A stretch of 41,862 nt of DNA from DATIJJ01 sp035478795 (GTDB lineage: Bacteria; Pseudomonadota; Gammaproteobacteria; DSM-16500): assembly GCA_035478795.1 (NCBI GenBank), contig DATIJJ010000009.1:1-41862 (forward strand). Reading direction: 5' to 3'. Both the position numbers and the translations under genes were made by a program. Below are positions 8,534 to 17,461 of the stretch, one piece after another. Numbering within the stretch: position 1 is the stretch's first letter; every line of letters begins with the position of its first letter. The notes under the pieces were generated by a model. The model was given only the letters and a program-made list of their open reading frames with translations, searched no databases and was not told the DNA's origin.

Positions 8534-9576
8534 GTTGATTTTCTCTCTGTAATGTCTGTCAATGCCTGCTCGAGTTCTTTCACCCGTGAATACAGTGTTT
8601 GAAGACGCTGAAAACGGGCCGTATTTTTGCGACGTTCCAGATTGGTTACAACCCCCCCCAAACCGGAAGAATAAACACCCGGCTCGCGAATGGATTTGGT
8701 GACTTCCGTGCCGCCCGTCACGACGACATTATCCACTATCGTAAGATGCCCGGCAAATCCGGACTGGCCACCGATCAGGCAATTGGCACCGATAGTCGTA
8801 CTGCCCGAAACACCCACACAGCCTGCAATCGCCGTATTCTGACCTATCCGAACGTTATGTCCGATCTGGATCAGGTTATCCAGTTTGGCACCACGCTCAA
8901 TAACCGTATCATCAATAGCACCCCGATCAATGGAACAATTGGAGCCAATTTCGACATGATCTTCAATCACGACACGTCCTAACTGAGGCACTTTATGCCA
9001 TACCCCTTTATGTTTGGCAATACCAAAACCATCACTGCCAATGACCGTGCCGCTCGCTATGATGACACATTGCCCGATCGTGATGCGATGATAGAGTGTG
9101 ACATTGGCATCAAGACGCGTGTTTTCGCCGATCGTTGAAAAATCACCTATCACGCATCCGGGGCCGATAATAGCATTGGCGGCAATACGCACGTTATCCT
9201 TGATGACACACTGTGCCCCGATACGGGCCGACGGATCAATTTCACACTGCAAACCCACGACCGCTGTCGGATGAATCCCGGCCAGAGGTTCCGGTCTGTC
9301 ATCGAAAAAGGCAGCCATTTGGCTATAAGTGTAATAGGGATCACGACAAATAACCGCGTTGGTCTGGCATTCATCCGCATCTTTTTCAAGGAGAATCACA
9401 GCAGAGGCTTTGGTCGTGGACAGGTATTTTTTGTATAAAGGATTCATGAGAAAAGCAAGATGCCCGGGTTTTGCATTCTGGATGGTGCAAACACCTTCGA
9501 TGAGACAATCGGGATCGCCTTTCAGCGTCACATCCAGATTGTCTGCCAGTTGGGACAGCGTGTATTTTTTCCGCAT
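8530..9576 (-). CDS. lpxD: UDP-3-O-acyl-glucosamine N-acyltransferase LpxD
   Basis: LpxD adds the second acyl chain to UDP-3-O-acyl-glucosamine in lipid A synthesis. The 348-residue protein has the N-terminal uridine-binding domain (about 1-100, with GHLAFLMNPLYKKYL). A long left-handed beta helix of hexapeptide repeats follows, including the active-site stretch around QIGHNVRIGQN. The end is a short alpha-helical coiled coil (LQTLYSRVKELEQAL). The length fits the family. It lies 91 bases after skp, with a strong hairpin between them, and overlaps fabZ by four bases. Confidence 0.97.
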   Translation of the reverse strand: MRKKYTLSQLADNLDVTLKGDPDCLIEGVCTIQNAKPGHLAFLMNPLYKKYLSTTKASAVILLEKDADECQTNAVICRDPYYTYSQMAAFFDDRPEPLAGIHPTAVVGLQCEIDPSARIGAQCVIKDNVRIAANAIIGPGCVIGDFSTIGENTRLDANVTLYHRITIGQCVIIASGTVIGSDGFGIAKHKGVWHKVPQLGRVVIEDHVEIGSNCSIDRGAIDDTVIERGAKLDNLIQIGHNVRIGQNTAIAGCVGVSGSTTIGANCLIGGQSGFAGHLTIVDNVVVTGGTEVTKSIREPGVYSSGLGGVVTNLERRKNTARFQRLQTLYSRVKELEQALTDITERKST

Positions 9577-9625
9577 TCTGTTTTCTCAAAAAAACCAATT
9601 TTTCAATAAAAACCAAAAATTAAAA

Positions 9626-9646
9626 GGCCAGGAGAATATCCTGGCC
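9626..9646 (-). terminator. Hairpin with U-rich tail between skp and lpxD
   Basis: GGCCAGGA (9626-9633) pairs perfectly with TCCTGGCC (9639-9646) around a five-base loop. On the minus strand it is followed by TTTTAATTTTTGG, which makes it an intrinsic terminator or attenuator. It sits inside an otherwise co-directional operon, so it probably sets a partial stop that favours bamA/skp over the lpx genes. Confidence 0.7.
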
Positions 9647-9667
9647 CCGATGGATCACTCACACAAC

Positions 9668-10204
9668 TTATTTATCAAACGCGCTGGCAACCTGTTTGGT
9701 AATATCTGCACTGTCAGACGCATACACAACTGCCTGTGAATCCAGTACCAGTGTGTAGTTGTTTTTCTTCGAGATGGAAGAAATAATTTCATTCAATTGT
9801 CCGAGGACGCTCTTCATGATTTTATTTTGTTCCTTGCTCAAATCCTGCTGAAACACACCGGCATCTTTTGAGAGAGACGCCTGATCATCAGTGATTTTCT
9901 TCTGCGCGGCATCCTTGTCTTTCTGGCTCATCGTAGGCGCATCTTTTCTGAACTTGTCCACTTCATCCTGAAAAGACTTTTGAGCCGCAATCAACTTTTC
10001 CTGACGACCTTTGAACTGACTTTGCAACTTCTTGTTCAAGTCGGCAATTTTGGGTGATTGCTGGAATATTTGCTGTACATTGACAACCGCAAGAACAGGA
10101 GCCGGTGCCGTTGTTGTGGTGGTAGTAGCAGTAGCAGGCGCTGCGTACGCTTGCATCCCGCTGACCAATAAAACAGAGCTTACAATTGCGAGGACCTTCT
10201 TCAT
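9668..10204 (-). CDS. skp: Periplasmic chaperone Skp/OmpH
   Basis: This is a 178-residue OmpH-family chaperone that holds unfolded outer-membrane proteins in the periplasm for BamA. A signal peptide covers about residues 1-21 and ends AYA before APATAT. A low-complexity Thr/Ala linker (TATTTTTTAPAPV) follows and is unusual for the family. Next come the beta strand VLAVVNVQQIF and the long coiled-coil arms (about 55-145). The typical closing strand YTLVLDSQAVVYAS is present. GGAGAAAACT precedes the ATG. bamA lies immediately upstream, which is the standard pairing. Confidence 0.95.
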   Translation of the reverse strand: MKKVLAIVSSVLLVSGMQAYAAPATATTTTTTAPAPVLAVVNVQQIFQQSPKIADLNKKLQSQFKGRQEKLIAAQKSFQDEVDKFRKDAPTMSQKDKDAAQKKITDDQASLSKDAGVFQQDLSKEQNKIMKSVLGQLNEIISSISKKNNYTLVLDSQAVVYASDSADITKQVASAFDK

Positions 10205-10282
10205 AGTTTTCTCCAGTTAATTAAACAAATTTCCTATAAAACCAGCCAATCTCATCATCCAAAGTAAGATAGTATGTCATGT

Positions 10283-12595
10283 TTATCCGAAATTAGCACC
10301 CAGGGAGAATTGGAAAAATTCACTACTATCGCCCCGTTTCGGGTTCAATGCCTTTGCCACACTGAGATCAATCAAACCGAGGGGGGTCAACCAGTCTGCC
10401 TCGATACCACTCGCATAGCGCAGGCAACCGGAAGCCGTGCCCTTATACTGCCGATTGTTGAAGGTATTATAAACATTACCGCCATCCACAAACACAGATG
10501 TTCGCAAATTTTCTGAAATATGGTTCGGGAAAATCAGCCCGACGCTGCCATCCACCAGGGCATTACCCCCGGTCGGATCGGTATTGGAATCCTTGGGACC
10601 CAGCGAATTGCCTTCATAGCCGCGAACCGAATCAATACCCCCTGCATAAAAGTTTTTGAAGAAGGGATAGTTTTGTGACCCGCTAAACGCCGTGCCATAA
10701 CCCAGATCGCCCCGGGCCGTCGCAATAAACTGGCCCGCAATGGGGTGATACCATTTACCGCTATAACCCAGGGTATAGTACCGCAATGACTGACCGGTGA
10801 TGGGCAGGTACAAATTCCCGCTCAAGGTTTGCATCGCCCCGGTTGTCGGGAAAATGGCCTTGTCACGACTGTCACGGGAGAGACCCGCAATGAGATCCAC
10901 CTGCTGGAAATGACGCCCGTGATTCTGCACAAAGGCCTGAACCTGCTGCGACACCGAATTCGACAACCGGATCAGGGTCTGTTCATAACCATAACCCAGC
11001 TGCAAGGTATTAAAGACATTCTGTTCCTGCCCAAGCGGTATGCCATAAATCACGGAAGCGGCATATTGATCGCTGTTATAACTGCGTGTCAGATTGGCCG
11101 CGCGAGGATCGGTTTTTGAAGCCGAGAGATTAATGCTTCGACTGATACCATCCGGCGTGTAATAGGGATCAATAAAGTTGATGCCATAAAATTGCTGATA
11201 ACGGCTGCGTGAGAAATTGAGCCCCAACGTTTCACCCGTCCCAAGGAAATTTTTCTGGTTTAACCCGGCACCCAGAATCACATGATCCAGCTGCGAATAA
11301 CCGATGCTGAACGTCGCCTGTGCGGCATTATCCTCTGTCACTTTATAATTCACATCCACATTATCATCCGTGCCTGGAACAGGTTGCACATTCATATCCA
11401 CATTTCGAATGTAGGGCAACAAACTCAGCCGATGTTTTGACTCTTCCAGTTTGGTCGTCGAGACGGGCGCCCCTTCCATTTGCTGAATTTCACGTCGCAA
11501 GGCTTCATCATTGGTTTTGGTGTTATCTGTAAAGTAAACATGATGAAGATACGCACGTTTTCCCGATTTGACATGATAGGTCAAAAAGACCTGGCGGGTC
11601 GCCTCATCGATTTTGGGCTGCAAGGTCACCGTCGTAAAGATATACCCTTTGGCACCCAGCGCATCACTGATGGTCTTTTCCCCATCCATCACGGTTTTAC
11701 GTGAAAAGGTCGTGCCGGGTTGAATATTGACCTTCTGCAACAATTCTTCGCGCGGCAGAATGGTTTGACCCTCGATCGCAACGCCTTTCACCGTGTAAAT
11801 TTCACCTTCATCCACCACAATCGTCAGGTAAATGGATTTATGATCCGGCGTGATCGCTGCCTGCGACGATTTGACAGCAAATTTCAAATAACCGCGATCC
11901 ATATAATAATTGCGTAATTTTTCGAGACTGGAATCCAGTTTTTCCTGCGTGTAATGATCCGTTCCGGTGAAAAAAGTAATCAGGCCCGGCGTTGTCAAAT
12001 CCAGCTGTTTATCGAGTGTGTCTTCGCTAAAAACATGGTTGCCAATGATGTTGATGCGTTTAACTTTCGCAATCAATCCTTCTGAAATTTCAATTTTAAC
12101 GAGAACGCGATTACGCTCCATCGGTGAGACATACACATCGACATGCGCATTATAACGACCCACTGAATAATACTGTTCCAGCAAGCTCTGCTTGATTTTT
12201 TCCAGCACCACGCCGTTGTAAACACGGCCTTCCGCGACCCCCACACCACGCATGACCGTCGTCAGCTTGTCACTCGCAATCGACGAATTGCCTGAAATTT
12301 TCAAACGGCCGATAGTCGGGCGTTCAACTACTTTAATGATTAACGTATTGCCATCACGCGCGAGCGAAATGTGCTCAAAAAAACCGGTTTGATAGAGTGC
12401 GGCAATAATGGCGCCCGTTTTATCCGGACGCAGCGTTTCACCGGTTTTGACGGGTAAATAGGTGTAAACCGTATCAGAAGAGATGCGCTGCAACCCTTCA
12501 ATGGAAATTTTTCGGATAACGAATGCTTCTGCTGCCCATGCCTTGATAAACCATACACTGAGTAACAAAACAACTAACACTATTTTTCTTTTCAT
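10283..12595 (-). CDS. bamA: Outer membrane protein assembly factor BamA
   Basis: BamA is the Omp85 insertase that folds beta-barrel proteins into the outer membrane. A signal peptide (MKRKIVLVVLLLSVWFIKAWA) is followed by five POTRA domains (about residues 20-420) and a 16-strand barrel. The conserved loop 6 motif VRGYEGNSLGP is present. I start at the ATG at 12595, which gives 770 residues and a clean signal peptide; an ATG three codons earlier is possible, and neither has a strong ribosome-binding site. The protein ends ...FSLGANFG, so a glycine follows the terminal aromatic expected in the beta-signal. rseP, usually just upstream, is absent. Confidence 0.96.
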   Translation of the reverse strand: MKRKIVLVVLLLSVWFIKAWAAEAFVIRKISIEGLQRISSDTVYTYLPVKTGETLRPDKTGAIIAALYQTGFFEHISLARDGNTLIIKVVERPTIGRLKISGNSSIASDKLTTVMRGVGVAEGRVYNGVVLEKIKQSLLEQYYSVGRYNAHVDVYVSPMERNRVLVKIEISEGLIAKVKRINIIGNHVFSEDTLDKQLDLTTPGLITFFTGTDHYTQEKLDSSLEKLRNYYMDRGYLKFAVKSSQAAITPDHKSIYLTIVVDEGEIYTVKGVAIEGQTILPREELLQKVNIQPGTTFSRKTVMDGEKTISDALGAKGYIFTTVTLQPKIDEATRQVFLTYHVKSGKRAYLHHVYFTDNTKTNDEALRREIQQMEGAPVSTTKLEESKHRLSLLPYIRNVDMNVQPVPGTDDNVDVNYKVTEDNAAQATFSIGYSQLDHVILGAGLNQKNFLGTGETLGLNFSRSRYQQFYGINFIDPYYTPDGISRSINLSASKTDPRAANLTRSYNSDQYAASVIYGIPLGQEQNVFNTLQLGYGYEQTLIRLSNSVSQQVQAFVQNHGRHFQQVDLIAGLSRDSRDKAIFPTTGAMQTLSGNLYLPITGQSLRYYTLGYSGKWYHPIAGQFIATARGDLGYGTAFSGSQNYPFFKNFYAGGIDSVRGYEGNSLGPKDSNTDPTGGNALVDGSVGLIFPNHISENLRTSVFVDGGNVYNTFNNRQYKGTASGCLRYASGIEADWLTPLGLIDLSVAKALNPKRGDSSEFFQFSLGANFG

Positions 12596-12667
12596 AATGA
12601 CCATTATTTTTTTATGTTCGCAAAACGAAGCGCCAATTATCCAGACTTTCGGGAGGTAAATCCAGTG

Positions 12668-13480
12668 TCATGAAAACATTTTCTGCATGAGGTCCGTACC
12701 AAACAGAAAAACCGGTGCCGCAGCTGTCAAACTGTCAATGCGATCCAGAATGCCGCCATGCCCTGGCAGCAACTGTCCTGAATCCTTCAATCCTTCATTA
12801 CGCTTCAGCATGCTTTCAAAAAGATCGCCCACGATAGAAAAAAGCACAGTCACGATCGCAATCAAACAGGCAAAAAACCACAATCCGTAAGGCACACCTG
12901 TCCCATACAGCACGGCCAGCGTGATCACCCCGGTCACGATCAGGGCGCCATAAAGCCCTTGCCATGTTTTACCGGGACTGACGTCTGGCGCGAGCAAGGT
13001 TTTACCAAAACGTCTGCCAGCAAAGTACGCGCCGGAATCCGCCCCCCAGATCAGGACAAACAAAAATAGCAGGACATACACACCGGTGTCCGGCACATTA
13101 CGGATAAAATTGATGGCCAGCCAGCAGGGAATCAGTGTCACGAATCCCATCAATCCGCGCAGGATCATGCTTTTGCTCCACACCTGACTGAATTTTGGAT
13201 AGCAGATAACGAGAAACGCGGCAACAAGCCACCAGACAAATGCCCCGATAATCACACCGGGAATGTAAAGCCAGATGGATGCAATCAACAAAAAAAACAG
13301 GATGAGTGGATACATCGCACGGTATTTTACCTGCCGGAGTCCCATCAAACGCGACCATTCCCATGCTGCCCATAAAACAATGATGCCGGTTAACACACAA
13401 AAAGCTTTCGGCGGGAGAAGAAATAACAGTGCAACAAAAACAGGAATCAATACAACTGCTGTCAAAATACGTTTAAGCAT
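12668..13480 (-). CDS. cdsA: Phosphatidate cytidylyltransferase CdsA
   Basis: CdsA makes CDP-diacylglycerol from phosphatidic acid and CTP, the branch point of phospholipid synthesis, in the inner membrane. The 270-residue protein has about eight hydrophobic segments. It carries the family signature near the C-terminus, ESMLKRNEGLKDSGQLLPGHGGILDRIDSL in outline, with the key KD, GHGG and DR-D residues. The ATG lies inside the end of uppS with an eight-base overlap, so the two are translationally linked. The 63 to 72 bases between cdsA and bamA hold no gene. Confidence 0.95.
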   Translation of the reverse strand: MLKRILTAVVLIPVFVALLFLLPPKAFCVLTGIIVLWAAWEWSRLMGLRQVKYRAMYPLILFFLLIASIWLYIPGVIIGAFVWWLVAAFLVICYPKFSQVWSKSMILRGLMGFVTLIPCWLAINFIRNVPDTGVYVLLFLFVLIWGADSGAYFAGRRFGKTLLAPDVSPGKTWQGLYGALIVTGVITLAVLYGTGVPYGLWFFACLIAIVTVLFSIVGDLFESMLKRNEGLKDSGQLLPGHGGILDRIDSLTAAAPVFLFGTDLMQKMFS

Positions 13481-14219
13481 GATCAGTTACCTTTAGCTGG
13501 TCGCTGGTATAACCAAAACGACGCTCGCGCCTCTCATAGAACTGAAGTGCTTTCTCCAGTTCTTCCGCATTAAAATCCGGCCAAAACACGTCGGGAAAAT
13601 ACAGTTCACTGTAAGCAAGCTGCCACAGTAAAAAATTACTGATGCGCTGCTCACCGCTCGTTCGGATAAAAAGATCCGGCGGCGGGACATCGGCCGTTGC
13701 CAGTTTGCTTTCAATGAGTGCGGGAGACAAGGCTTCGCTGGTCAAACGACCGTGTTCAATATCAACCGCCAACTGCCGCATGGCTTCACACAATTCCCAT
13801 TGACCGCCATAATTGGCCGCAATAATTAACACGAGGCCCGTATTATTCACCGTTAACTGCTCTGCATCCGTCATGTATTGCCGTAATTTTTCGCTAAAGC
13901 GCGAACGATCGCCAATAAAACGCAGTTTAATCTGTTGCTCGTGCAATTTTTTGGTTTCGCGTTCCAGCGCCGACACAAACAGATCCATCAGATAATTGAC
14001 TTCCGATTCAGGTCTTCGCCAATTTTCACTGCTAAATGCAAACAGGGTGAGTACTTCAATTTTTTTTTCAACACACGCTTTCACAATTTGACGAACCGCA
14101 TCCACACCGGCCTTGTGCCCTGCCGCACGGGGCAGCAACCGTTTTTTGGCCCAGCGACCATTGCCATCCATGATGATGGCGATATGACGCGGAAGAGTGG
14201 GTGCATTCATGAGAGTCAA
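13473..14219 (-). CDS. uppS: Undecaprenyl diphosphate synthase UppS
   Basis: This cis-prenyltransferase extends farnesyl diphosphate with isopentenyl units to C55, the lipid carrier for peptidoglycan and O-antigen. Of its 248 residues, HIAIIMDGNGRWAKKR carries the catalytic Asp and diphosphate-binding residues. FAFSSENWRRP and LFIRTSGEQRISNFLLWQ are also classic. The gene overlaps frr by four bases (ATGA) and cdsA by eight. dxr, which lies between frr and uppS in E. coli, is missing. Confidence 0.96.
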   Translation of the reverse strand: MTLMNAPTLPRHIAIIMDGNGRWAKKRLLPRAAGHKAGVDAVRQIVKACVEKKIEVLTLFAFSSENWRRPESEVNYLMDLFVSALERETKKLHEQQIKLRFIGDRSRFSEKLRQYMTDAEQLTVNNTGLVLIIAANYGGQWELCEAMRQLAVDIEHGRLTSEALSPALIESKLATADVPPPDLFIRTSGEQRISNFLLWQLAYSELYFPDVFWPDFNAEELEKALQFYERRERRFGYTSDQLKVTDHA

Positions 14220-14770
14220 ATCGCCATTAAGTCAGTTTCTTTCGCTGCAAGCAACTGATCCACTTCAGCAATGTATTTGTCTGTCAATTTCTGTGTTGCA
14301 TCCGTCATGCGGCGTTCTTCATCTTCCGCAATTTCTTTTTTCTTCAAGGCTTCCTTGATTGCATTGTTGGCATCACGACGCGCATTGCGGATACTGACAC
14401 GTGCATCTTCCGCTTCATTGCGAACCACTTTAATCAAATCCTTGCGGCGTTCTTCTGTGAGTGCTGGCAAGGGCACACGAATCAGTTCACCGGTTGTTGC
14501 AGGATTTAATCCAAGACCGGATGACATAATCGCTTTTTCAATGGGTCCCACCATGCGTTTTTCCCAGGGCGTAATCAGCAAGGTGCGCGCATCACCCACT
14601 GTCACACTCGCGACCTGGCTTAAAGGTGTTTCCGTACCGTAATAATCCACACGAATACCTTCGAGCAAACTCGGATGCGCACGCCCGGTACGCAATTTTG
14701 ACATCGCATGCCTGAAGGCTTCGATACTTTTTTGCATGCGATTTTCGGATTCTTTCATGACGTTTTGCAT
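14216..14770 (-). CDS. frr: Ribosome recycling factor
   Basis: RRF works with EF-G to split post-termination ribosomes. The 184-residue protein has the expected three-helix bundle layout. SKLRTGRAHPSLLEGI holds the conserved RTGRA motif, PLSQVASVTV begins the inserted domain, and a long C-terminal helix ends DKYIAEVDQLLAAKE. The start aligns with other family members (MQNVMKESENRMQKSIEAF). It follows pyrH by six bases and overlaps uppS. Confidence 0.97.
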   Translation of the reverse strand: MQNVMKESENRMQKSIEAFRHAMSKLRTGRAHPSLLEGIRVDYYGTETPLSQVASVTVGDARTLLITPWEKRMVGPIEKAIMSSGLGLNPATTGELIRVPLPALTEERRKDLIKVVRNEAEDARVSIRNARRDANNAIKEALKKKEIAEDEERRMTDATQKLTDKYIAEVDQLLAAKETDLMAI

Positions 14771-14776
14771 AAATCG

Positions 14777-15520
14777 CTATCCTCCACTTTTGACCAACGT
14801 CCCTACATTTTCGCCGAGAATAATGTGTTGCAATGCATTTTTGTGGTTCATGTTAAAGACACGCAGGGGTAATTTGTTATCACGGCATAATAAAATCGCA
14901 TTGAAATCCATGACGCCTAAACGCTGTTCCAGAATTTCATCATAGGTCAGGGATGTATACAATTGTGCCTTGGGATTTTTGATAGGATCGGCCGCAAACA
15001 CACCGTCTACTTTCGTCGCCTTGATCACGATATCGACACCGACTTCAATGCCGCGCAATGCCGCTGCGGAATCCGTTGTCACCAACGGATTGCCCGTGCC
15101 GCCGACAAAAATGACGACACGGCCTTTTTCCAGATTTTTTTTTGCCTTGTGACGATCATAACATTCAACGAGACCTGAGACGGGCAAGGCTGACATGACT
15201 TTCACCGGGATGGATTTTTTTTCAAAGGCATCCCGAAGTGCAAGACCGTTAATGAGGGTCGCCATCATCCCCATCTGATCCGCCGTGACCCGATCAAATC
15301 CGGTCAATTCTGCGCCACGAATGAGATTGCCACCCCCCACAACCAATGCGACCTGCACACCGAGCCTTGTGATACTTTCCACTTCGGCACAAATGTCTGC
15401 GAGTCTCAAAGGATCAATCCCGAAAGAATGATCCCCCTGCAAAGCCTCGCCGCTTAATTTGAGCAAGACACGATGATAAACAGGTTGCCCATCCCTTGAT
15501 GGCAAAGACGACTGATTCAT
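14777..15520 (-). CDS. pyrH: Uridylate kinase PyrH
   Basis: PyrH phosphorylates UMP to UDP in pyrimidine synthesis, as a hexameric amino-acid-kinase-fold enzyme. YHRVLLKLSGEAL is the N-terminal phosphate-binding segment, ALVVGGGNLIRG the glycine-rich loop and FVGGTGNPLVTTDSAA a further nucleotide-binding region. The 247-residue length includes about 13 extra N-terminal residues (MNQSSLPSRDGQP) before the usual start. GGGAATAAAAC lies upstream of the ATG. It sits in the conserved rpsB-tsf-pyrH-frr order. Confidence 0.97.
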   Translation of the reverse strand: MNQSSLPSRDGQPVYHRVLLKLSGEALQGDHSFGIDPLRLADICAEVESITRLGVQVALVVGGGNLIRGAELTGFDRVTADQMGMMATLINGLALRDAFEKKSIPVKVMSALPVSGLVECYDRHKAKKNLEKGRVVIFVGGTGNPLVTTDSAAALRGIEVGVDIVIKATKVDGVFAADPIKNPKAQLYTSLTYDEILEQRLGVMDFNAILLCRDNKLPLRVFNMNHKNALQHIILGENVGTLVKSGG

Positions 15521-15553
15521 GTTTTATTCCCTATTCAGAACGGTTCAGAATAA

Positions 15554-16435
15554 CTAGCTGCCGTGAACCTGAGCCATCACAGCTTCAACAAAATCTTCCG
15601 ATTCCTTTTCAATGCCTTCACCCACTTCAAACCGGGTGAAGCTGATCACTTTCGCGCGATGCTTGTTCAGCAGGCTGGCCACCAGAATATCAGGATCTTT
15701 AATGAAAGGCTGACCCACCAGACTGATTTCATCCAGGTATTTTTTCAATTTCCCGGCGACCATTTTTTCAAGGATATCCTGCGGTTTGCCACTGCCTGCT
15801 GCCTGCGCCATGTAAATCTCTTTTTCTTTCGCAATGACATCGGCAGGGACTTCGCCCGGATGAATCACAACAGGCTTGCTCGCTGCAATGTGCATGGCGA
15901 TATCTTTTGCAAGCTCCGGATTTTCCGTATCCAGTTCCACCAGCACACCAATACGGGTGCCGTGCAGATAGGTGCCAACCGTGGTGCTGGTATCCAGCAG
16001 AACCACGCGGCGTATATGGATATTTTCGCCCACTTTCGCAATGAGAGCGTGGCGAGCCTCGTCCACAGTGGTTGTACCACCGATCAGAGGAACGCTTGCC
16101 AGTGCCTGAACATCGCCAGTTCGAGTCGAGAGTGCTGTTTTGGCAACCGCATCCACAAACGCAAGGAAGTTTTCATCACGCGCCACAAAATCGGTTTCAC
16201 TGTTAATTTCAAGCATGACAGCCTGTTTGCCATCCGTCGATGTTCTGACAATAACAATGCCTTCCGCGGCAACACGACCGGCTTTTTTATCCGCCTTGGC
16301 ACGACCACTCTTGCGTAGCTCTTCAATCGCCCGCTCCATATCGCCTGTCGTTGCTTCCAGCGCTTTTTTGCATTCCATCATGCCTGCGCCGGTACGTTCA
16401 CGTAATTCTTTGACTTGTGCTGCAGTCACTGCCAT
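15554..16435 (-). CDS. tsf: Elongation factor Ts
   Basis: EF-Ts recharges EF-Tu by displacing GDP. The 293-residue protein begins with the UBA-like domain (VKELRERTGAGMMECKKAL). It then carries the core motif ARDENFLAFV (usual TDFVARN with N replaced by D), two dimerisation subdomains and a C-terminal module (FTRFEVGEGIEKESEDF). AGGAG lies nine bases before the ATG. It is 54 bases downstream of rpsB. Confidence 0.98.
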   Translation of the reverse strand: MAVTAAQVKELRERTGAGMMECKKALEATTGDMERAIEELRKSGRAKADKKAGRVAAEGIVIVRTSTDGKQAVMLEINSETDFVARDENFLAFVDAVAKTALSTRTGDVQALASVPLIGGTTTVDEARHALIAKVGENIHIRRVVLLDTSTTVGTYLHGTRIGVLVELDTENPELAKDIAMHIAASKPVVIHPGEVPADVIAKEKEIYMAQAAGSGKPQDILEKMVAGKLKKYLDEISLVGQPFIKDPDILVASLLNKHRAKVISFTRFEVGEGIEKESEDFVEAVMAQVHGS

Positions 16436-16489
16436 ACAAGATCACTCCTGAAAGTTGAAGGTAAAAAAAATGTGAAAAGGAGACCGTTT

Positions 16490-17266
16490 TTATTCCGCGC
16501 CTGCTTCATTGTCCGAAGCGGGCTTGACAACCACTTCTTCCATTTCAACGAAGTCACCTTCCACCCGGGCAATATCCGGATTGCTTTCACGCCCTTCGAG
16601 CACACAATTGGCAACGGCTTCTGTATACAGTTGAATAGAGCGAATGGAATCGTCATTACCCGGAATGACATAATCAATGCCTGCCGGACTGTTGTTCGTA
16701 TCCACAATCCCTATGACAGGAATCCCGAGACGATTCGCTTCTGCAATCGCAATTTTTTCATGGCCCACATCGATAATGAACAACGCATCGGGCAAACCAC
16801 CCATATTTTTAATCCCGCCGAGCGCGCGCTCCAGCTTGTCCCTTTCACGGGTCAATTGCAGAATTTCTTTTTTATTTAACCGGCCGAAGCTGTTTTTCTC
16901 AAACATGCCTTCCAGTTCTTTTAAACGGCGAATGGATTGTCGAATGGTTTTGTAGTTGGTTAACATACCGCCCAGCCAGCGATGGTTCACATACGGCATA
17001 AAGCAGCGTTGTGCTTCCGCCTTGATGATTTCCTGTGCCGCGGGTTTGGTGCCGACAAATAAAATCTTGCCTTTTTTGGATGCAATATTGCCCATGAAAT
17101 TCAGGGCATCACCCAGCATGGCAACGGTTTTTTCGAGATTGATGATATGAATCTTGTTGCGGGCGCCGAAAATATATTCGCCCATTTTGGGGTTCCAGTG
17201 GCAGGTCTGGTGACCAAAGTGCACACCGGCTTTTAACATTTCACGCATACTGACGGATGATGACAT
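16490..17266 (-). CDS. rpsB: 30S ribosomal protein S2
   Basis: This is a 258-residue S2 protein, with MREMLKAGVHFGHQT at the start and the signatures KMGEYIFGARNKIHIINLEKT, RWLGGMLTNYKTIRQSI and DTNNSPAGIDYVIPGNDDSIRSI. The acidic C-terminal tail (VEMEEVVVKPASDNEAGAE) is typical. A GAGAGGAAA ribosome-binding site precedes the ATG. It is the first gene of the long minus-strand operon, behind a structured leader. Confidence 0.98.
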   Translation of the reverse strand: MSSSVSMREMLKAGVHFGHQTCHWNPKMGEYIFGARNKIHIINLEKTVAMLGDALNFMGNIASKKGKILFVGTKPAAQEIIKAEAQRCFMPYVNHRWLGGMLTNYKTIRQSIRRLKELEGMFEKNSFGRLNKKEILQLTRERDKLERALGGIKNMGGLPDALFIIDVGHEKIAIAEANRLGIPVIGIVDTNNSPAGIDYVIPGNDDSIRSIQLYTEAVANCVLEGRESNPDIARVEGDFVEMEEVVVKPASDNEAGAE

Positions 17267-17345
17267 TTTTCTTTCCTCTCATTGGGTTAGGCCTCCACAT
17301 AGCTCATGACGCCAACCCGGTGGGGCACCCGGCATCATGGGTTAA
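17267..17345 (-). promoter_or_regulatory. Structured rpsB leader, probable S2 autoregulatory region
   Basis: Upstream of rpsB the transcript would form a hairpin at 17284-17318 (GGGTT-GGC pairing with GCC-T-AACCC) and a small tight hairpin at 17319-17329 (GGTG-CCC-CACC). rpsB leaders in Gammaproteobacteria are known to carry structures through which S2 represses rpsB-tsf translation. The assignment here rests on position and visible stems, not on a covariance model. Confidence 0.5.
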
Positions 17346-17392
17346 CTACGTGTGCGGATTTTAAAAAAAGTTTAAACACCACTCTGAAATCT

Positions 17393-17425
17393 TTTGATTG
17401 CCATTCAGAGCCCGACTTTATAACA
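17393..17425 (+). promoter_or_regulatory. Candidate sigma-70 promoter for map-sodB
   Basis: TTGATT at about 17395-17400 and TTATAA/TATAAC at about 17419-17425 are spaced 18-19 bases apart. A start site just after this would give a short leader of about 25-30 bases to the map ATG. Confidence 0.45.
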
Positions 17426-17461
17426 TAGTTGCTCGTTTTCAACAACAACCTGATGCCCCAA

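Noticed and set aside
15563..16318. 251-residue open frame on the plus strand
   Set aside because: It lies wholly antisense to tsf, has no ribosome-binding site or recognisable domain, and follows from the codon bias of tsf.
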